Origin: Affinundibacterium amnicola | GTDB lineage: Bacteria; Pseudomonadota; Gammaproteobacteria; Burkholderiales; Burkholderiaceae_D | Length of the DNA: 64,000 nucleotides | Direction of reading: 5' to 3' | Assembly (NCBI RefSeq): GCF_014284275.1 | Contig: NZ_JACOFU010000002.1 | Coordinates: 542,623 to 606,622, forward strand | In this document: in pieces, positions 19,166 through 28,929 of the stretch | Layout: each line of letters begins with the position of its first letter | How positions within the stretch are numbered: the stretch's first letter is position 1 | The notes under the pieces: model-generated | Told to the model about the DNA's origin: nothing | Seen by the model: the letters and a program-made list of their open reading frames with translations, nothing else | Database searches by the model: none | Made by a program: the position numbers and the translations under genes

Positions 19166-19171
19166 TTGCTC

Positions 19172-20038
19172 CTACATTTCTAAAGTGTGTTGACGCGAAC
19201 TCACGTCGGTCTGTACGTTCTCAGACATTTTTTCTTGGCGTAATTCTTGTAAGGCTCGCAGACAGAAATGCTGATACCACAGCCCGGTGAAAATAAAAAT
19301 CAGCAGATAAACCCAAATTGCCGCGCTAACTATAATCGGAAACAAAAATAAGTTAGCCACAGATATGGCGCTTCCAACCCATAACAACGACGGTAAGCTG
19401 CTAAAAGCACCCGCAATTAAACCAATTAATAATAGCGATCCACGATGCTTCTCGACCAATTGTTTACGCTCGTCACTGTCAGCAAATAGTGCCAAAGCGT
19501 CGTAACTCATAACACGATAGGTCAGCCATCCCCACAACAAAGGCTGCACGAAAACATAAATTGGCGGAATGAATATCAAAGGTAAAGTCACTACGCACCC
19601 AAACACAAACAGGAAAATGGAGCCGAATGAAAATCCCAAACTATGTAAAAACGAAGCACCATAGCGCTTCTCTAGCAGCGGAAAATCTCTCGCGCCCACA
19701 TGCTTAGCAATTATGGGCATAATCAACACGCCAATAAATAACAGGCTACTAATAACGACTAATGGCAATAGTAACCACATCGCCAATAAAGGAACGACTA
19801 CTGTCTTGAGTGCCAGTAAACCAAGGGAACTAAGCACTTGCGCCGCGCTCGAATATCCTTCGTGCACGGCAAAGTAAGACTGCACAAAATCGATCACGGC
19901 TTGCATACGCCAAGCCATCAATGCTCCCCACAACAGCAGGGAAATAATCAATGGTATGACACTTAAAAGAATTATTTTGAATCGAAATTGCGTGGCTAGA
20001 GCACGAGCCCAAGAACGCATTACAGCGGATAAATTCAT
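19172..20038 (-). CDS. EI24 domain integral membrane protein (CysZ-like)
   Basis: The 288-residue protein has about six hydrophobic helices, including KIILLSVIPLIISLLLWGAL, a long pair near 90-130, VVTLPLIFIPPIYVFVQPL and ISVANLFLFPIIVSAAIWVY. This pattern matches the EI24/etoposide-induced family, which includes the sulfate transporter CysZ. Burkholderiales members are uncharacterised. The start is set at the ATG at 20038, with AAAGG eight bases upstream; a longer frame to 20137 would add a non-hydrophobic, Arg-rich extension. It is the first gene of a leftward unit with the CinA-like gene. Confidence 0.82.
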   Translation of the reverse strand: MNLSAVMRSWARALATQFRFKIILLSVIPLIISLLLWGALMAWRMQAVIDFVQSYFAVHEGYSSAAQVLSSLGLLALKTVVVPLLAMWLLLPLVVISSLLFIGVLIMPIIAKHVGARDFPLLEKRYGASFLHSLGFSFGSIFLFVFGCVVTLPLIFIPPIYVFVQPLLWGWLTYRVMSYDALALFADSDERKQLVEKHRGSLLLIGLIAGAFSSLPSLLWVGSAISVANLFLFPIIVSAAIWVYLLIFIFTGLWYQHFCLRALQELRQEKMSENVQTDVSSRQHTLEM

Positions 20039-20209
20039 TGAATTACCTTTAGACTCGCAAAGAAAGACTGAATCAACTAAATCATTGATCGCGCGTATTC
20101 TACCTCGCATTAACAAAGTGAACACATAGGCAAGCATACAAATTCGTCGACTTTTCCTCTACAATGGCGCCTGCAAAATCTCTCTAACATTCCCTATCAA
20201 GGAGTAATC

Positions 20210-20566
20210 ATGTCCTCTATCAGTACCGTCAGCGGTCTACAATACGAAGATAAAATCGAAGGATCAGGCGCAGAAGCGACCGCAGGTAAAAATGTTGAGG
20301 TTCATTACACTGGTTGGCTACAGAATCCAGATGGCAGCGCTGGCAAAAAATTTGATTCCAGCAAAGACCGTGGCACACCCTTTGAATTTGCGCTCGGCGC
20401 AGGTCAAGTCATTAAAGGTTGGGATGAAGGTGTAGAAGGTATGAAAGTAGGCGGCACGCGAATCCTAACAATCCCATCAGCCTTAGGCTATGGCCCTCGC
20501 GGCGCTGGTGGCGTGATTCCACCAAATGCTACTTTGATTTTTGAAGTCGAATTATTGGGTGTATAA
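20210..20566 (+). CDS. FKBP-type peptidyl-prolyl cis-trans isomerase
   Basis: A single-domain 118-residue FKBP. It has [35 protein letters not shown], the active-site stretch [17 protein letters not shown] and the closing [30 protein letters not shown]. It has no signal peptide and so is cytoplasmic, and it catalyses prolyl isomerisation during folding. The ATG at 20210 has an ideal AAGGAG site, and a strong terminator follows. It is a single-gene unit, divergent from the EI24 gene. Confidence 0.97.
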   Translation: MSSISTVSGLQYEDKIEGSGAEATAGKNVEVHYTGWLQNPDGSAGKKFDSSKDRGTPFEFALGAGQVIKGWDEGVEGMKVGGTRILTIPSALGYGPRGAGGVIPPNATLIFEVELLGV

Positions 20567-20593
20567 ATCTTCTAGAACACAATCTGCGTAAGC

Positions 20594-20633
20594 AAAAAAA
20601 AGCTGCTTCAATTTTTTGAAAGCAGCTTTTTTT
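20594..20633. terminator. bidirectional rho-independent terminator
   Basis: AAAAAAAGCTGCTT pairs with AAGCAGCTTTTTTT around an A/T loop, with one bulged base. It has a T-run on the right for the FKBP gene and an A-run on the left, which serves as the T-run for the leftward lipoprotein/orn transcript. Confidence 0.9.
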
Positions 20634-20686
20634 ATTCCCACCTTACGCAACTTGAATCATCACTCATCCAAGCTTAACCAGCATTA

Positions 20687-20968
20687 TTATTTGAAAGGAC
20701 TGCTGCTATTTAATGGCATACCTTTTTTTGCGCAGGTCGGCGGATTTGTCATTCCAAAACTCAACAAATTACCGCCATTGATGACACAATTAAATTCGTT
20801 ACCATTGGCCTTCACTGCAACGTAGGTATTTGTGCCATCTACACGCTTATTCACGACAACGACCTCGCTAGGTTGAACACCTAAAGTACCCGCAGTCTTT
20901 GTCTTTACATCATCATCTGACAACATATTGGTTTTCGTCGCGATGGTATTACAAGCTGATGTTACCAA
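20687..20968 (-). CDS. small lipoprotein-like protein, 5' end apparently frameshifted
   Basis: The readable frame gives 93 residues from a TTG at 20968, starting right at a lipobox-like VTSAC. Upstream in the same frame are hydrophobic codons (LSSSTGLALVLVTSAC) but no ATG, GTG or TTG. In another frame an ATG at 21004-21006 overlaps the orn stop as TAATG, behind AAGGA, and hits a stop after three codons. One inserted base would join that ATG to the hydrophobic stretch and give a complete lipoprotein signal. The mature part resembles the lipoprotein at 51352-51669: SDD, TA..L, R.D.GT.TY, a Cys and GG are aligned. It may be a pseudogene, a sequencing error or a recoded gene. Function unknown. 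Confidence 0.6.
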   Translation of the reverse strand: MVTSACNTIATKTNMLSDDDVKTKTAGTLGVQPSEVVVVNKRVDGTNTYVAVKANGNEFNCVINGGNLLSFGMTNPPTCAKKGMPLNSSSPFK

Positions 20969-21005
20969 TACAAGAGCAAGCCCAGTAGAGCTGCTCAGAC
21001 AAACA

Positions 21006-21611
21006 TTATTCCTTAATAAAGTGCTCGCGGTAATACTTCAATTCCTCAATCGACTCAATAATGTCGGCCAGAGCGGTATGCTTTTGATGTTTCTTAAAAC
21101 CACTAGATAAAGCAGGCTTCCAACGGCGACATAATTCTTTTAATGTCGATACATCCAGATTACGATAATGGAAAAACTCTTCCAACTTCGGCATTCCGCG
21201 GAACATAAAACGGCGATCTTGGCAGATGGTATTTCCACACATTGGTGACTTACCCGCTGGCACATACATTTTCAAAAAGCTAATCAGCGCTTTCTCAGCA
21301 TCTGCTTCAGTCACTGTCGAGGCTTTGACCCGATCAATCAGACCTGAACGACCGTGCGTTCCTTTATTCCAAGCATCCATTTTATTTAATACTTCATCCG
21401 ATTGATGGATCGCAAATACCGGACCTTCTGCCAATACATTTAACTGCATATCCGTCACTACAACAGCGATTTCAATAATCTTGTCATTATCAGGATCGAG
21501 TCCTGTCATCTCCATGTCTACCCAAATCAAATTCATTTCATTCGGCTTAGCTGGCTTTGCTGCAACTACAGCGGTCGTTTCAGTTACTTCGATATTGCTC
21601 TCTTGTGACAT
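21006..21611 (-). CDS. orn: oligoribonuclease
   Basis: The 201-residue 3'-5' exoribonuclease degrades 2-5 nucleotide RNAs and linear pGpG, the last step of RNA and cyclic-di-GMP turnover. DEDD motifs are visible: [20 protein letters not shown], then the [14 protein letters not shown] region, [31 protein letters not shown] (in parts), and the final AL.DI..SIEEL. The N-terminus has about 25 extra residues (Glu/Thr/Ala-rich) compared with E. coli. ATG at 21611 follows AGGAAG. Its stop overlaps an ATG (TAATG) of the broken downstream lipoprotein gene. It is divergent from the M48 protease gene. Confidence 0.97.
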   Translation of the reverse strand: MSQESNIEVTETTAVVAAKPAKPNEMNLIWVDMEMTGLDPDNDKIIEIAVVVTDMQLNVLAEGPVFAIHQSDEVLNKMDAWNKGTHGRSGLIDRVKASTVTEADAEKALISFLKMYVPAGKSPMCGNTICQDRRFMFRGMPKLEEFFHYRNLDVSTLKELCRRWKPALSSGFKKHQKHTALADIIESIEELKYYREHFIKE

Positions 21612-21715
21612 AATTCTTCCTAGACGCTAATTTGGCCAATATCTTAGAATAAGCTAAAAACTTGATTTTAAGATAATTACCTTGAACACTTTTTCTGATA
21701 AAGCAGCATTTTCCC

Positions 21716-22987
21716 ATGAATTCATATACGTTTTCGGTTTTATTCATTGTTTTTCTTGGCATTACGGTCAGCTTGCAATTCTGGCTGTCGTCACGTCAAC
21801 TACGCCACGTTAGCAAACATCGATCAGAAGTGCCTGCCGAATTCAAAGAAAAAATTGGCTTAGACGCACATCAAAAAGCAGCAGACTACACCATCGCCAA
21901 GACCCAATTTGGCTTACTGTCTTTATTCGTCAGTGTTCTCATCTTGTTGGGTTTCACCCTATTCGGTGGCCTGCAATTACTCGCTGTCAGTCTTTATCAG
22001 TGGCTAGGCGATGGCATGATTTATCAATTAAGCTTGATCGCTGGCTTCGCCCTGATCAGTGGCGCCTTAGATCTACCATTTGATCTCTACCGTCAGTTCG
22101 TCTTAGAAGAAAAATTTGGTTTTAATAAAATGACGCTGAAATTATTCTTAAGTGATCTGATGAAAGGAAGTCTCATAGGTGCCGCGATTGGATTACCTTT
22201 GGTGTGGGTCGTGATCACCTTGATGGATAAATCGGGCGACCTATGGTGGTTATATGCTTGGTTGGTATGGACTGGATTCCAACTACTAATGATGTTGATT
22301 TTTCCGACTTGGATTGCACCACTATTTAATAAATTTACACCGTTGGCAGACGACAGCTTACGTGCCCGTATCGAAGGCCTGATGCAGCGTGTAGGCTTTG
22401 CCTCCAGTGGTTTATTTGTCATGGATGGATCCAAACGCAGCGCCCATGGAAATGCCTATTTCTCTGGCTTTGGCAAAACTAAACGTATCGTCTTTTTCGA
22501 CACCTTGATTGCGCGTTTAGCGCCGCAAGAAGTCGAGGCAGTATTGGCGCATGAACTTGGTCATTTCAAACTAAAACACATCGTAAAACGTATGATCGTC
22601 ATGTTTGCCGTGTCCTTAGGTTTCTTAGCTTTACTGGGCTATTTGAAACAACAAGTTTGGTTCTTTACCGGTTTAGGCGTCGATCCCATTTTATTTGCTT
22701 CTTCAAATAATGCGATGGCCCTGATCTTGTTCATGTTGACTTTGCCAGTTTTCACTTTCGTATTGTCACCACTAACTTCAATCAGTTCACGTAAGCACGA
22801 ATTTGAAGCAGATGCATTTGCGGTGAAACACACGAATGCCAATGATTTAGTATCAGCCTTGGTCAAATTGTACGAAGACAATGCATCAACGCTGACACCT
22901 GATCCGATACACTCCGCTTTTTATGATTCGCATCCACCAGCATCCATCAGAATCGCGCATTTGCACCAGCAAGGCAAATTAGCATAA
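21716..22987 (+). CDS. M48 family membrane metallopeptidase (Ste24-like)
   Basis: The 423-residue protein has several transmembrane helices (the first at residues 4-24, then about 65-95, 105-125, 155-175 and two after the active site) and the zinc motif HELGH at about 279-283, followed by the third ligand in HEFEADAFAVKH. The upstream LPFDLYRQFVLEEKFGFNK and the SKRSAHGNAYFSGFGKTKRI segment are typical of CAAX prenyl protease 1-like bacterial homologues. These act in membrane protein quality control or peptide processing. It is the first of a rightward row with phhB and rsgA, an arrangement conserved in Burkholderiales beside orn. Confidence 0.92.
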   Translation: MNSYTFSVLFIVFLGITVSLQFWLSSRQLRHVSKHRSEVPAEFKEKIGLDAHQKAADYTIAKTQFGLLSLFVSVLILLGFTLFGGLQLLAVSLYQWLGDGMIYQLSLIAGFALISGALDLPFDLYRQFVLEEKFGFNKMTLKLFLSDLMKGSLIGAAIGLPLVWVVITLMDKSGDLWWLYAWLVWTGFQLLMMLIFPTWIAPLFNKFTPLADDSLRARIEGLMQRVGFASSGLFVMDGSKRSAHGNAYFSGFGKTKRIVFFDTLIARLAPQEVEAVLAHELGHFKLKHIVKRMIVMFAVSLGFLALLGYLKQQVWFFTGLGVDPILFASSNNAMALILFMLTLPVFTFVLSPLTSISSRKHEFEADAFAVKHTNANDLVSALVKLYEDNASTLTPDPIHSAFYDSHPPASIRIAHLHQQGKLA

Positions 22988-23040
22988 TGCTGCTATCAAT
23001 ATTCCAGTTAAATTAATTACTACTCAAACGACTCCATCCT

Positions 23041-23388
23041 ATGAAAACTTCTGATCTCTTAGCAAAAAAATCTGCCCATACGGAAATTGGTTTACAAGAT
23101 AAAGAACTGCCAATCTACTTCGCTGCGACGCCCGGCTGGGAGCAAGATGGTCCTCGCATCATTAAGGCCTATCATTTTAAGAACTATTACGAGACACTAG
23201 CCTTCGTCAACGCAATCGCCTACACGATTCATGAAGAAGATCACCACCCTGAATTAGTCGTTACTTACAATCGTTGCATCATTAAATTTGACACACACAC
23301 AGTCAATAGTGGAAAAGGCGGCATCTCGGAAAATGATTTTATTTGTGCTGCAAAAATTGACGTTATTTTCACTCAGACTTTCGGTTGA
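23041..23388 (+). CDS. phhB: 4a-hydroxytetrahydrobiopterin dehydratase (pterin-4a-carbinolamine dehydratase)
   Basis: A 115-residue protein with the pterin-binding motif EEDHHPELVVTYNRCIIKFDTH and the typical AFVNAIAYTIHEEDHHPE core. It regenerates quinonoid dihydrobiopterin after aromatic amino acid hydroxylation. No phenylalanine hydroxylase gene is nearby. It lies between the M48 gene (53 bp) and rsgA (9 bp to the chosen ATG), so it is part of a co-transcribed row. Confidence 0.93.
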   Translation: MKTSDLLAKKSAHTEIGLQDKELPIYFAATPGWEQDGPRIIKAYHFKNYYETLAFVNAIAYTIHEEDHHPELVVTYNRCIIKFDTHTVNSGKGGISENDFICAAKIDVIFTQTFG

Positions 23389-23397
23389 TTGCGCCGC

Positions 23398-24336
23398 ATG
23401 TCTAAAAAATTTGTCTCACAAAAAAAATCTGCGCCGACCGAGCAAGGTACAGTCATCGCTGCACATGGTCGCCACTATTTAATTCAAGCCAAAGACATTA
23501 AATTGCATTGTGTTACACGTGGCAAGAAAAGCGATGTCGCTGTAGGTGATGTCGTCGAATACCAACTAACCTCAGCTAACCAAGGTGTGATCGAAGCAAT
23601 CGTTCCACGCAGCACTCTGCTGTATCGCTCAGATCAATATAAATCAAAAATGTTGGCGGCAAACCTAACACAACTGATTGTCGTGGTCGCCACCGAGCCA
23701 AGTTTTTCCGATGATTTAATTTCCCGCGCCTTGGTAGCATCAGAATCTTCTGGAATTAAAGCACACATCGTTTTAAATAAAATCGACGTTAGCACCAGCC
23801 TGCCGAAAGCCAGAGAACGTGTTGGATTGTATGCATCACTTGGCTATCCAGTACACGAAGTATCTGTGACTGCCCAAGCAGAAGCAACCCGAGAAAAAAT
23901 GCTCTCGCTGATACAAGGTCAAAGTACGATTTTGATCGGCCAATCTGGCATGGGAAAATCATCGCTCATCAATCTGTTGATTCCCGATGCAGATATCGCG
24001 ACAAGAGAAATTTCGGCGGCCTTAGATACAGGCAAACACACAACAACCTTCACCCGTCTATTCCAAATGGACGCATGTCAAGGTCAGCCAACCTATGTGA
24101 TCGATTCGCCAGGATTTCAAGAATTTGGCTTACATCATTTGAGCGAGGGTATGCTTGAACGGGCTTTCCCAGAATTCCTGCCGCATTTGGGTCACTGCAA
24201 ATTCTATAATTGCCACCATCACACCGAGCCTGGCTGTGCGGTTCTCGATGCATTGAAACGTGGTGAAATTACGAGAATGCGCCATGATCTATTTAAGCAA
24301 TTAGTGCATGAAGCTGCGCAGACTATTGGCTATTAA
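23398..24336 (+). CDS. rsgA: small-ribosomal-subunit biogenesis GTPase RsgA
   Basis: A 312-residue circularly permuted GTPase that matures the 30S subunit. There is an N-terminal OB fold (about 18-75), then the G4 motif NKID, the P-loop [14 protein letters not shown], a G3 region [12 protein letters not shown], and the zinc knuckle [16 protein letters not shown] near the C-terminus. The G4-G1-G3 order is diagnostic. The ATG at 23398 is preferred to a TTG at 23389. It ends the M48-phhB-rsgA row and is convergent with the binding-protein gene. Confidence 0.97.
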   Translation: MSKKFVSQKKSAPTEQGTVIAAHGRHYLIQAKDIKLHCVTRGKKSDVAVGDVVEYQLTSANQGVIEAIVPRSTLLYRSDQYKSKMLAANLTQLIVVVATEPSFSDDLISRALVASESSGIKAHIVLNKIDVSTSLPKARERVGLYASLGYPVHEVSVTAQAEATREKMLSLIQGQSTILIGQSGMGKSSLINLLIPDADIATREISAALDTGKHTTTFTRLFQMDACQGQPTYVIDSPGFQEFGLHHLSEGMLERAFPEFLPHLGHCKFYNCHHHTEPGCAVLDALKRGEITRMRHDLFKQLVHEAAQTIGY

Positions 24337-24474
24337 ATATTAAAAAGTAATTTGAATGGTTCTTCTGCTTCATTTAGGAATAAGCCATTTGATCGACGTA
24401 AGCTCAACTCAGATCGCCAAGAAAATATATAAAGCCAATTTTCACATTATTTCGAGGCGCAAAAAACACCCTCG

Positions 24475-25269
24475 TCATGGTTCAGGCTTGTTCCACTTTT
24501 GCTCCAGCTTCGAATAAGTCCCGTTCTTTTTTATCTTGCGCAAACCACGATCGAGCAATTCTGCATACTTTGCAGATTCTGCTCTTTGGCGTGAGAAACT
24601 CACATAGAGAGAATTTTGTCCGATACTTCCCACTTGCTTGATTTTCCCAGAGAATTCGTCTGGATAGCGATTCATCAAATAATCCACTACACGGGTGTAA
24701 ATCAAAGAATATTCGGAGCGTTGGCGCAATAATTTCCTGAGATTAGACAAGTCCGTCGGAGCCACTTCGCGGTTAATGCTTTGGTTCGTGTCCACTTCGT
24801 CAGTATAAGTGTAGCCATGTGTTACACCAACCTGCTTACCGCGCAAATCACTCACTTGCAAGTTACTGTTGGCGGAATTTTGTAAAGCATAAATCCCTAT
24901 CTCTGCTTTAAAAATGGGTTCGTCATGAAACAACAGTAGTTTACTTAACCTACTATCTTTCAAACTATCAAAACAGGCTAGCTCTTGCCCAGTTTCAGCA
25001 AGCATCAAACACCGTGCGTAAGGTGCCGATTTAAAGGTCACTTTCACATTAACGGCGCTAAATGCGGCATCGATAATATCGACCGCCCATCCTTGCAACT
25101 TCCCATTTTTATATGCCGCATAGGGATACCATTCATCCTCCCCAACCAAGGTGATGCTGTGAGTTCGCTCCTCTGCCGCGGCAAGATCAACTCTCGTCAG
25201 GCAAATGAATAAGCTACTAATAATGAGGATGATTTTTGACAAATAACGCAGATAACTACAGTGGTGCAT
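24475..25269 (-). CDS. periplasmic solute-binding protein (SBP_bac_3 type)
   Basis: A 264-residue protein with an N-terminal hydrophobic signal (about 10-32, ending AAA) and one bacterial extracellular solute-binding family 3 domain (about 38-260: VGEDEWYPYAAYKNGKLQGW, VDIIDAAFSAVNVKVTFKSA, LRGKQVGVTHGYTYTDEV, and the end LRKIKKNGTYSKLEQKWNK). No permease or ATPase gene adjoins, so it may act as an orphan binding protein or supply another transporter; amino acids are the usual ligands. It is convergent with rsgA, and its 5' side faces the tricorn-like gene. Confidence 0.85.
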   Translation of the reverse strand: MHHCSYLRYLSKIILIISSLFICLTRVDLAAAEERTHSITLVGEDEWYPYAAYKNGKLQGWAVDIIDAAFSAVNVKVTFKSAPYARCLMLAETGQELACFDSLKDSRLSKLLLFHDEPIFKAEIGIYALQNSANSNLQVSDLRGKQVGVTHGYTYTDEVDTNQSINREVAPTDLSNLRKLLRQRSEYSLIYTRVVDYLMNRYPDEFSGKIKQVGSIGQNSLYVSFSRQRAESAKYAELLDRGLRKIKKNGTYSKLEQKWNKPEP

Positions 25270-25517
25270 AAAAATGCTCTCGATATGTCCTATAGCTATT
25301 TAAGCATAATTAAGCACAAATTTTTATTTGTACAAAAAAATAAGATCAGTTTTGTCTAAAATAACCAAATAGCCACACTTTTTCATCAAGTTAATTAGAA
25401 CTAAATCGGGTACTAGCGGTCAGAAACTGTTCTCGATATGATCGATCTACACCAACATCTTTGATGTTAATTTGCACATTGGTTTATTTTTAATCTCACC
25501 TGTTAATAAGAAAAATC

Positions 25518-28500
25518 ATGAAAATTCGCCCAATATTTCTTACGCTTTCTCTTGCTGGCATGATTTCTTCTGCCTATGCCTCAGCGGATAATCAAGCATA
25601 TGCACGCTTTCCCACAATTCGTGCAGAAACCATCGTATTTACTGCCGAAGGTGACCTATGGAAAACAGGAACAAGTGGTGGCACGGCACAGCGACTGACG
25701 ACACATCTCGGTGCAGAAACACATGCCGCCATTTCACAAGACGGGCAATGGCTAGCTTTCTCCGCGACTTATGAAGGAGCGCAAGAAGCTTATGTCATGC
25801 CAATTCAAGGTGGCGTTCCAAAACGAATTAGCTTTGAGAATGGCGTCGTCACGGTGTTAGGTTGGAGCGCACAAGGTGAGGTATTAATCACAAGTCAAAA
25901 TCAAGTTGGGCCAAGCTCGCAAACCGTAATCTCCGCAATCAATCCCAAGAATTTACAACGTCAAATTTTCCCAGTGACCGACGCCAACGAAGCTGCAATC
26001 GATGATGCTGGTAAAACTTTATATTTCACACGTCTTGGACTACACACCCGTAACGACAATGCAAAAATGTATCGTGGTGGTGCCTTAGCACAATTATGGA
26101 AATTTGAATTACAAGGCAAGAATGAAGCAGTCAATGTATTTGCAAATGAAAAATCAAACAACCGCCGGCCAATGTTATGGAAAAATCGCTTATATTTTTT
26201 AAGCGATCGTGATGGTGCCTACAATATTTACTCCGCAAATTTGGATGGTGGCGACGTCAAATCACTGACGAAACATCGCGACTGGGAAGTAAGAAATCCA
26301 CAATTGGGCGATGGCAAAATAGCCTACCAGCTTGGCGCCAATTTACATGTATTGGATCTCAATAAGCAAGACGACAAATTAGTCAACGTCGCGCTGGTGT
26401 CAGACTTCGATCAGTCGCGTCAACGATACATTAAGAATCCATTGGAATTCTTAACCAACACGCAAATCGCAGCAAAAGACGATAAGCTGGTGCTCACCGC
26501 ACGAGGTCAAATCACCATAGCAACCACAGGCAATCAACGTCGCGTCGATATTTTATTGCCGGAAGGGGCGCGAGCGCGCGATGCGGTGTTCTCGCACGAT
26601 GATCGTTTCATTTACGCATTTGCGGACAGCAGTGGTGAAAACGAAATCTGGCGCTTTCCTGCGAACGGTAACGGCAAGCCGGAACAATTAACCAAAGATG
26701 GTGACACACACCGCTTAACTTTAGCGCCCTCTCCTGATGGAAAATGGATGGCGCATACAGACAAACGCGGCAGACTGTGGTTGCTTGATCTCGCCAGCAA
26801 AACCAATACTGTCATCGACGATGCGTCAAAAGAAGGACATGGAACGCATGATGAAATTGTATGGTCACCAGATAGCAAAACACTCGCGATGGTACGTGGC
26901 AATAGCAGTCAAGGCCGCAATCAAATTGGATTGTATGACTTGGATAGCAAGCAAACGCATTTCGTGACAACCGATCGTTATGAATCCGAATCGCCAAGCT
27001 TTTCTAGCGATGGCAAATGGTTATATTTCTTATCGAATCGAAATTTTCAACCGGGTGTCGGTGCTCCGTGGGGTGACCGGAACATGGGTACTTATTTCGA
27101 CAAGCGTGCGGGCATTTTTGCACTGGCCCTGCAACCTGGAAATCGCTTTCCATTCAAGCCTGACGATGAGTTAAGCAAAAACAGCGAAAAGCCGAGCGAG
27201 AAAGTTGCTGATAAAGTTGGCGACAAGCCAGACACAAATGATCTGGCGAAAGATGGCAAAAAAGCGGATGCACCTGCAGCTAAAAAACCAGTCAACAGTA
27301 TTGTCTATCAAGGGCTTGCCGAACGTCTATATGAAGTCCCGATTGCCGCTGGCAACTATCGCCGATTGGTTTCAGATGATAAACGATTATATTTCCTCGA
27401 ACGCGATCCGGTCGACCGCAGTCGTAGCCATGTGAAAACACTCGCAATCGCAAAGACTTCACCGCAAGCAGAAGTATTCGCCACTGGCGTTCGTAACTTC
27501 GATTTATCTTTAGATAAAAAACGTGTATTCCTGCACACCGGTGTTGGGAGCGGCGATTTCTTCGTAGTTGATGCAGGCGCTAAAGCCCCGCCCGACATGA
27601 GTAAAGCCAAACTCAAAATTGATGATTGGACCTTTAGTTCTAACCCACGTCAAGAATGGAAGCAGATGTTCATTGATGCTTGGCGTATGCATCGTGATTT
27701 CTTATACGATACGAATATGCGTGGGGTCGATTGGGTCAAAGTACGTGAAAAATATACCCCATTGGTCGATAGAATTGCCGACCGTGCAGAACTCAACGAT
27801 TTGCTGGGCTTAATGGTCAGTGAAGTCAGCTCCTTGCATTCACAAGTGCGGCCGGGCGATATCCGTCGTGCAGCACCAGATGGTTTGGCCGCTGGCCTAG
27901 GTGCAGTATTGAGCAAGACGAATGAAGGCTATCGCATCGATCATATCTATCGTAGTGAACCTGATTTACCTTCACAACGTGCGCCTTTGGATAATCCCGA
28001 TGTCGATGTCAAAGTCGGTGATGTCATTACCGCCATCAACGGCAAAGATGTTTCAACAGCACGCGACATTTCTGACCTGCTGTTAAATCAAGCGGACAAG
28101 CAAGTATTGATGCAAGTGAAACGTGGCACGAGTGGCACGACAAACAAATCGGTGTTGGTCTCGCCAATCAGTATGGTGAAACAAGCCAATTTACGCTACA
28201 GCGATTGGGAGCAAAGTCTGTCTGGCAAAGTTGACCGTGCTTCCAACGGTAAGATCGGCTATCTGCATTTGAGAGCAATGACGCCAGCTGACGTTTCCAG
28301 TTTTGCACGCGACTTTTATGCAAATTATGATCGTGATGGCTTAATCATCGACGTGCGCCGGAATAATGGCGGAAATATTGATAGCTGGATTATCGAAAAG
28401 CTCTTGCGTAAAGCTTGGGCTTTCTGGGCGCCACCTGGACAACAATCCTATGCCAATATGCAGCAAACTTTCCGCGGTCATTTAGTGGTCTTGATCGATG

Positions 28501-28853
28501 AATTGACTTACTCAGATGGTGAAACATTTGCAGCTGGGGTCAAAGCACTCAATCTGGGTCCATTGGTTGGAAAACGTACAGCGGGCGCGGGCGTATGGCT
28601 ATCGGACCGGAATACATTAAGTGATAATGGTATGGTGCGTGCTGCTGAGAATGCGCAATTTGATGCAAGAGATGGGCGTTGGATGGTTGAAGGTATCGGT
28701 GTGGTACCCGATATTGAAGTTGATAATCCACCGAATGCTAGCTATAAGGGTGAAGATAAACAATTAGAAACTGCAATCAATTATTTGCAGAAGAAATTGA
28801 AAGAGCAACCGATCAAAGCTTTACGACCACAAGCTATTCCACCACTCAAATAA
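25518..28853 (+). CDS. tricorn-like S41 peptidase
   Basis: The 1111-residue exported protein has a signal peptide (about 1-22, ending AYAS). Two sets of WD40/TolB-like propeller repeats follow (about 30-340 and 350-560: LTTHLGAETHAAISQDGQWLA, APSPDGKWMAHTDK). Then come a low-complexity Lys/Asp/Pro linker (about 555-592), a C1 domain, a PDZ domain (about 795-880, VGDVITAINGKDVSTARDI) and an S41 catalytic domain with the nucleophile Ser999 in DELTYSDGETFAAG. IIDVRRNNGGNIDSW and VGKRTAGAGVW are typical of S41. Homologues degrade oligopeptides as large assemblies. Here the signal peptide implies a periplasmic site. A hairpin terminator follows. Confidence 0.93.
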   Translation: MKIRPIFLTLSLAGMISSAYASADNQAYARFPTIRAETIVFTAEGDLWKTGTSGGTAQRLTTHLGAETHAAISQDGQWLAFSATYEGAQEAYVMPIQGGVPKRISFENGVVTVLGWSAQGEVLITSQNQVGPSSQTVISAINPKNLQRQIFPVTDANEAAIDDAGKTLYFTRLGLHTRNDNAKMYRGGALAQLWKFELQGKNEAVNVFANEKSNNRRPMLWKNRLYFLSDRDGAYNIYSANLDGGDVKSLTKHRDWEVRNPQLGDGKIAYQLGANLHVLDLNKQDDKLVNVALVSDFDQSRQRYIKNPLEFLTNTQIAAKDDKLVLTARGQITIATTGNQRRVDILLPEGARARDAVFSHDDRFIYAFADSSGENEIWRFPANGNGKPEQLTKDGDTHRLTLAPSPDGKWMAHTDKRGRLWLLDLASKTNTVIDDASKEGHGTHDEIVWSPDSKTLAMVRGNSSQGRNQIGLYDLDSKQTHFVTTDRYESESPSFSSDGKWLYFLSNRNFQPGVGAPWGDRNMGTYFDKRAGIFALALQPGNRFPFKPDDELSKNSEKPSEKVADKVGDKPDTNDLAKDGKKADAPAAKKPVNSIVYQGLAERLYEVPIAAGNYRRLVSDDKRLYFLERDPVDRSRSHVKTLAIAKTSPQAEVFATGVRNFDLSLDKKRVFLHTGVGSGDFFVVDAGAKAPPDMSKAKLKIDDWTFSSNPRQEWKQMFIDAWRMHRDFLYDTNMRGVDWVKVREKYTPLVDRIADRAELNDLLGLMVSEVSSLHSQVRPGDIRRAAPDGLAAGLGAVLSKTNEGYRIDHIYRSEPDLPSQRAPLDNPDVDVKVGDVITAINGKDVSTARDISDLLLNQADKQVLMQVKRGTSGTTNKSVLVSPISMVKQANLRYSDWEQSLSGKVDRASNGKIGYLHLRAMTPADVSSFARDFYANYDRDGLIIDVRRNNGGNIDSWIIEKLLRKAWAFWAPPGQQSYANMQQTFRGHLVVLIDELTYSDGETFAAGVKALNLGPLVGKRTAGAGVWLSDRNTLSDNGMVRAAENAQFDARDGRWMVEGIGVVPDIEVDNPPNASYKGEDKQLETAINYLQKKLKEQPIKALRPQAIPPLK

Positions 28854-28872
28854 TTGACTTGTAGCGATAAAT

Positions 28873-28908
28873 TAAAATAGCGCAGAGATAAAAATCTGCG
28901 CCATTTTA
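28873..28908. terminator. bidirectional terminator-like hairpin between convergent genes
   Basis: TAAAATAGCGCAGA (28873-28886) pairs with TCTGCGCCATTTTA (28895-28908) with one mismatch, giving an AT-flanked GC stem. It lies between the end of the tricorn-like gene and the end of the convergent DUF2189 gene. Confidence 0.75.
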
Positions 28909-28929
28909 TTAAGTTCCGATTGTCGTTTT

